Shown here one piece after another: positions 6,063 through 6,322 of a DNA stretch of 6,322 bases. Under the pieces are notes generated by a model, which did no database searches, was not told the DNA's origin, and saw only the letters and a list, made by a program, of their open reading frames with translations. Every line of letters starts with the position of its first letter. Positions within the stretch are counted from its first letter, which is position 1. Both the position numbers and the translations under genes were made by a program. The DNA is from Thiomargarita sp. (GTDB taxonomy: Bacteria; Pseudomonadota; Gammaproteobacteria; Beggiatoales; Beggiatoaceae), in contig JAUXCJ010000070.1 of assembly GCA_030618965.1 (NCBI GenBank), positions 1-6,322 of the forward strand, given 5' to 3'.

Positions 6063-6308
6063 CTGATGTTACGCACTCTGTTTCTGTATAAAAGGTTATT
6101 CTAAAATTTACCCCTTTTATCAGTTCAAAATAACCTTTTATCATGCATTCGATACATAATCAACAGATATTTTTTATACTAATCCTCTTAATGTTTTTTT
6201 ATTTGCCAATTGATTGAGTTTGAGGGCGTTGGAGGTTGTTGAATATGATTTTGATAAATCCCTTGTCAATAGTTGTTTATGGTCAAAATGGGCATTGCGT
6301 AACATCAG
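6063..6308. mobile_element. 246-bp segment bounded by a 13-bp inverted repeat; possible MITE or IS remnant
   Basis: CTGATGTTACGCA (6063-6075) has its exact reverse complement at 6296-6308. This spacing and perfection fit the termini of a small non-autonomous element or a decayed insertion sequence. I see no flanking target duplication and no complete transposase frame between the arms, and I cannot name a family. It could also be two independent copies of a short dispersed repeat in opposite orientation. Confidence 0.35.
6088..6141. repeat. Stem-loop with perfect 13-bp arms downstream of mdh
   Basis: ATAAAAGGTTATT (6088-6100) pairs exactly with AATAACCTTTTAT (6129-6141) across a 28-nt loop. 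The loop itself contains CCTTTTAT (6113-6120), which could pair with the first eight bases of the left arm instead. CCTTTTATCA occurs twice, 21 bp apart (6113-6122 and 6134-6143). The stem is AT-rich with no T-run after it, so it is not a standard intrinsic terminator. It lies inside the 13-bp inverted repeat pair. Confidence 0.5.
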
Positions 6309-6322
6309 ATATTAATATAATC

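Larger units (their letters stand above)
6008..6322. other. 315-bp stretch without a recognisable gene, rich in short repeats
   Basis: After mdh I find only repeats: the short palindrome, the half palindromic repeat, the 13-bp stem-loop and the 13-bp inverted pair. Two short plus-strand frames exist. One runs from TTG 6214 to TAA 6315 and reads LSLRALEVVEYDFDKSLVNS onward (33 aa). The other opens at ATG 6245, about 9 nt after GGAGG (6231-6235), and stays open to the window edge (26 codons). They overlap in different frames, so at most one can be real, and both run through the right copy of the inverted repeat. I recognise neither. The first could be the tail of a decayed gene, since its codons look reasonable and the stop TGA at 6211-6213 cuts it off upstream. 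Confidence 0.5.

Noticed and set aside
6264..6269. A perfect TTGACA on the minus strand near the right edge.
   Set aside because: The -10 candidates at 17-18 bp (ATATTC, TATTCA) are poor, and no minus-strand gene follows before mdh, which is read the other way.

Overview
The window looks like an ordinary chromosomal segment of an AT-rich gammaproteobacterium, disturbed by small repeats and gene decay. It carries two intact TCA-cycle genes: sucA (2-oxoglutarate dehydrogenase E1) and a malate dehydrogenase of the eukaryotic-cytosolic/chlamydial-like type. The E1 resembles the E. coli protein closely in length and motifs. The many short palindromic repeats recall sulfur-oxidising Thiotrichales (Beggiatoa-like) or cyanobacterial genomes. 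That placement rests on memory of repeat style and is weak.

Layout from left to right. 1-217 (minus): the N-terminal part of a HigA/COG2944-type antitoxin or HTH regulator, cut by the window edge. 214-321 (minus): a 35-codon remnant of a HigB/RelE-type toxin, overlapping the antitoxin start by ATGA; the core of the toxin is missing. 329-397: a possible 22-aa ORF and a promoter/operator-like palindrome. 400-1935 (minus): a calcineurin-like metallophosphoesterase of 511 codons, interrupted at codon 36 by one in-frame amber codon. 2007-4793 (minus): sucA. 4794-5032: the divergent sucA/mdh promoter region, largely filled by a 148-bp MITE-like element with perfect 21-bp terminal inverted repeats and a 6-bp ATTTAA flanking duplication. 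5033-6007 (plus): mdh. 6008-6322: no clear gene, but several repeats: half of a palindromic repeat, a 13-bp-arm stem-loop, and a 13-bp inverted repeat pair enclosing 246 bp.

How it fits together. SucA makes succinyl-CoA with E2/E3 subunits that are not encoded next to it here, and Mdh interconverts malate and oxaloacetate. The two genes are transcribed divergently from a region that now contains the MITE-like insertion. Only 30 bp of original sequence (25 bp excluding the target duplication) separate the element from the sucA start codon, so the sucA promoter must lie in or beyond the insertion. The phosphoesterase and the toxin-antitoxin remnant lie downstream of sucA on the same strand and both show decay.

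No convincing new multi-gene system is visible. The items most worth a second look are the insertion in the shared promoter, the amber-split phosphoesterase and the internally deleted toxin next to an apparently preserved antitoxin.
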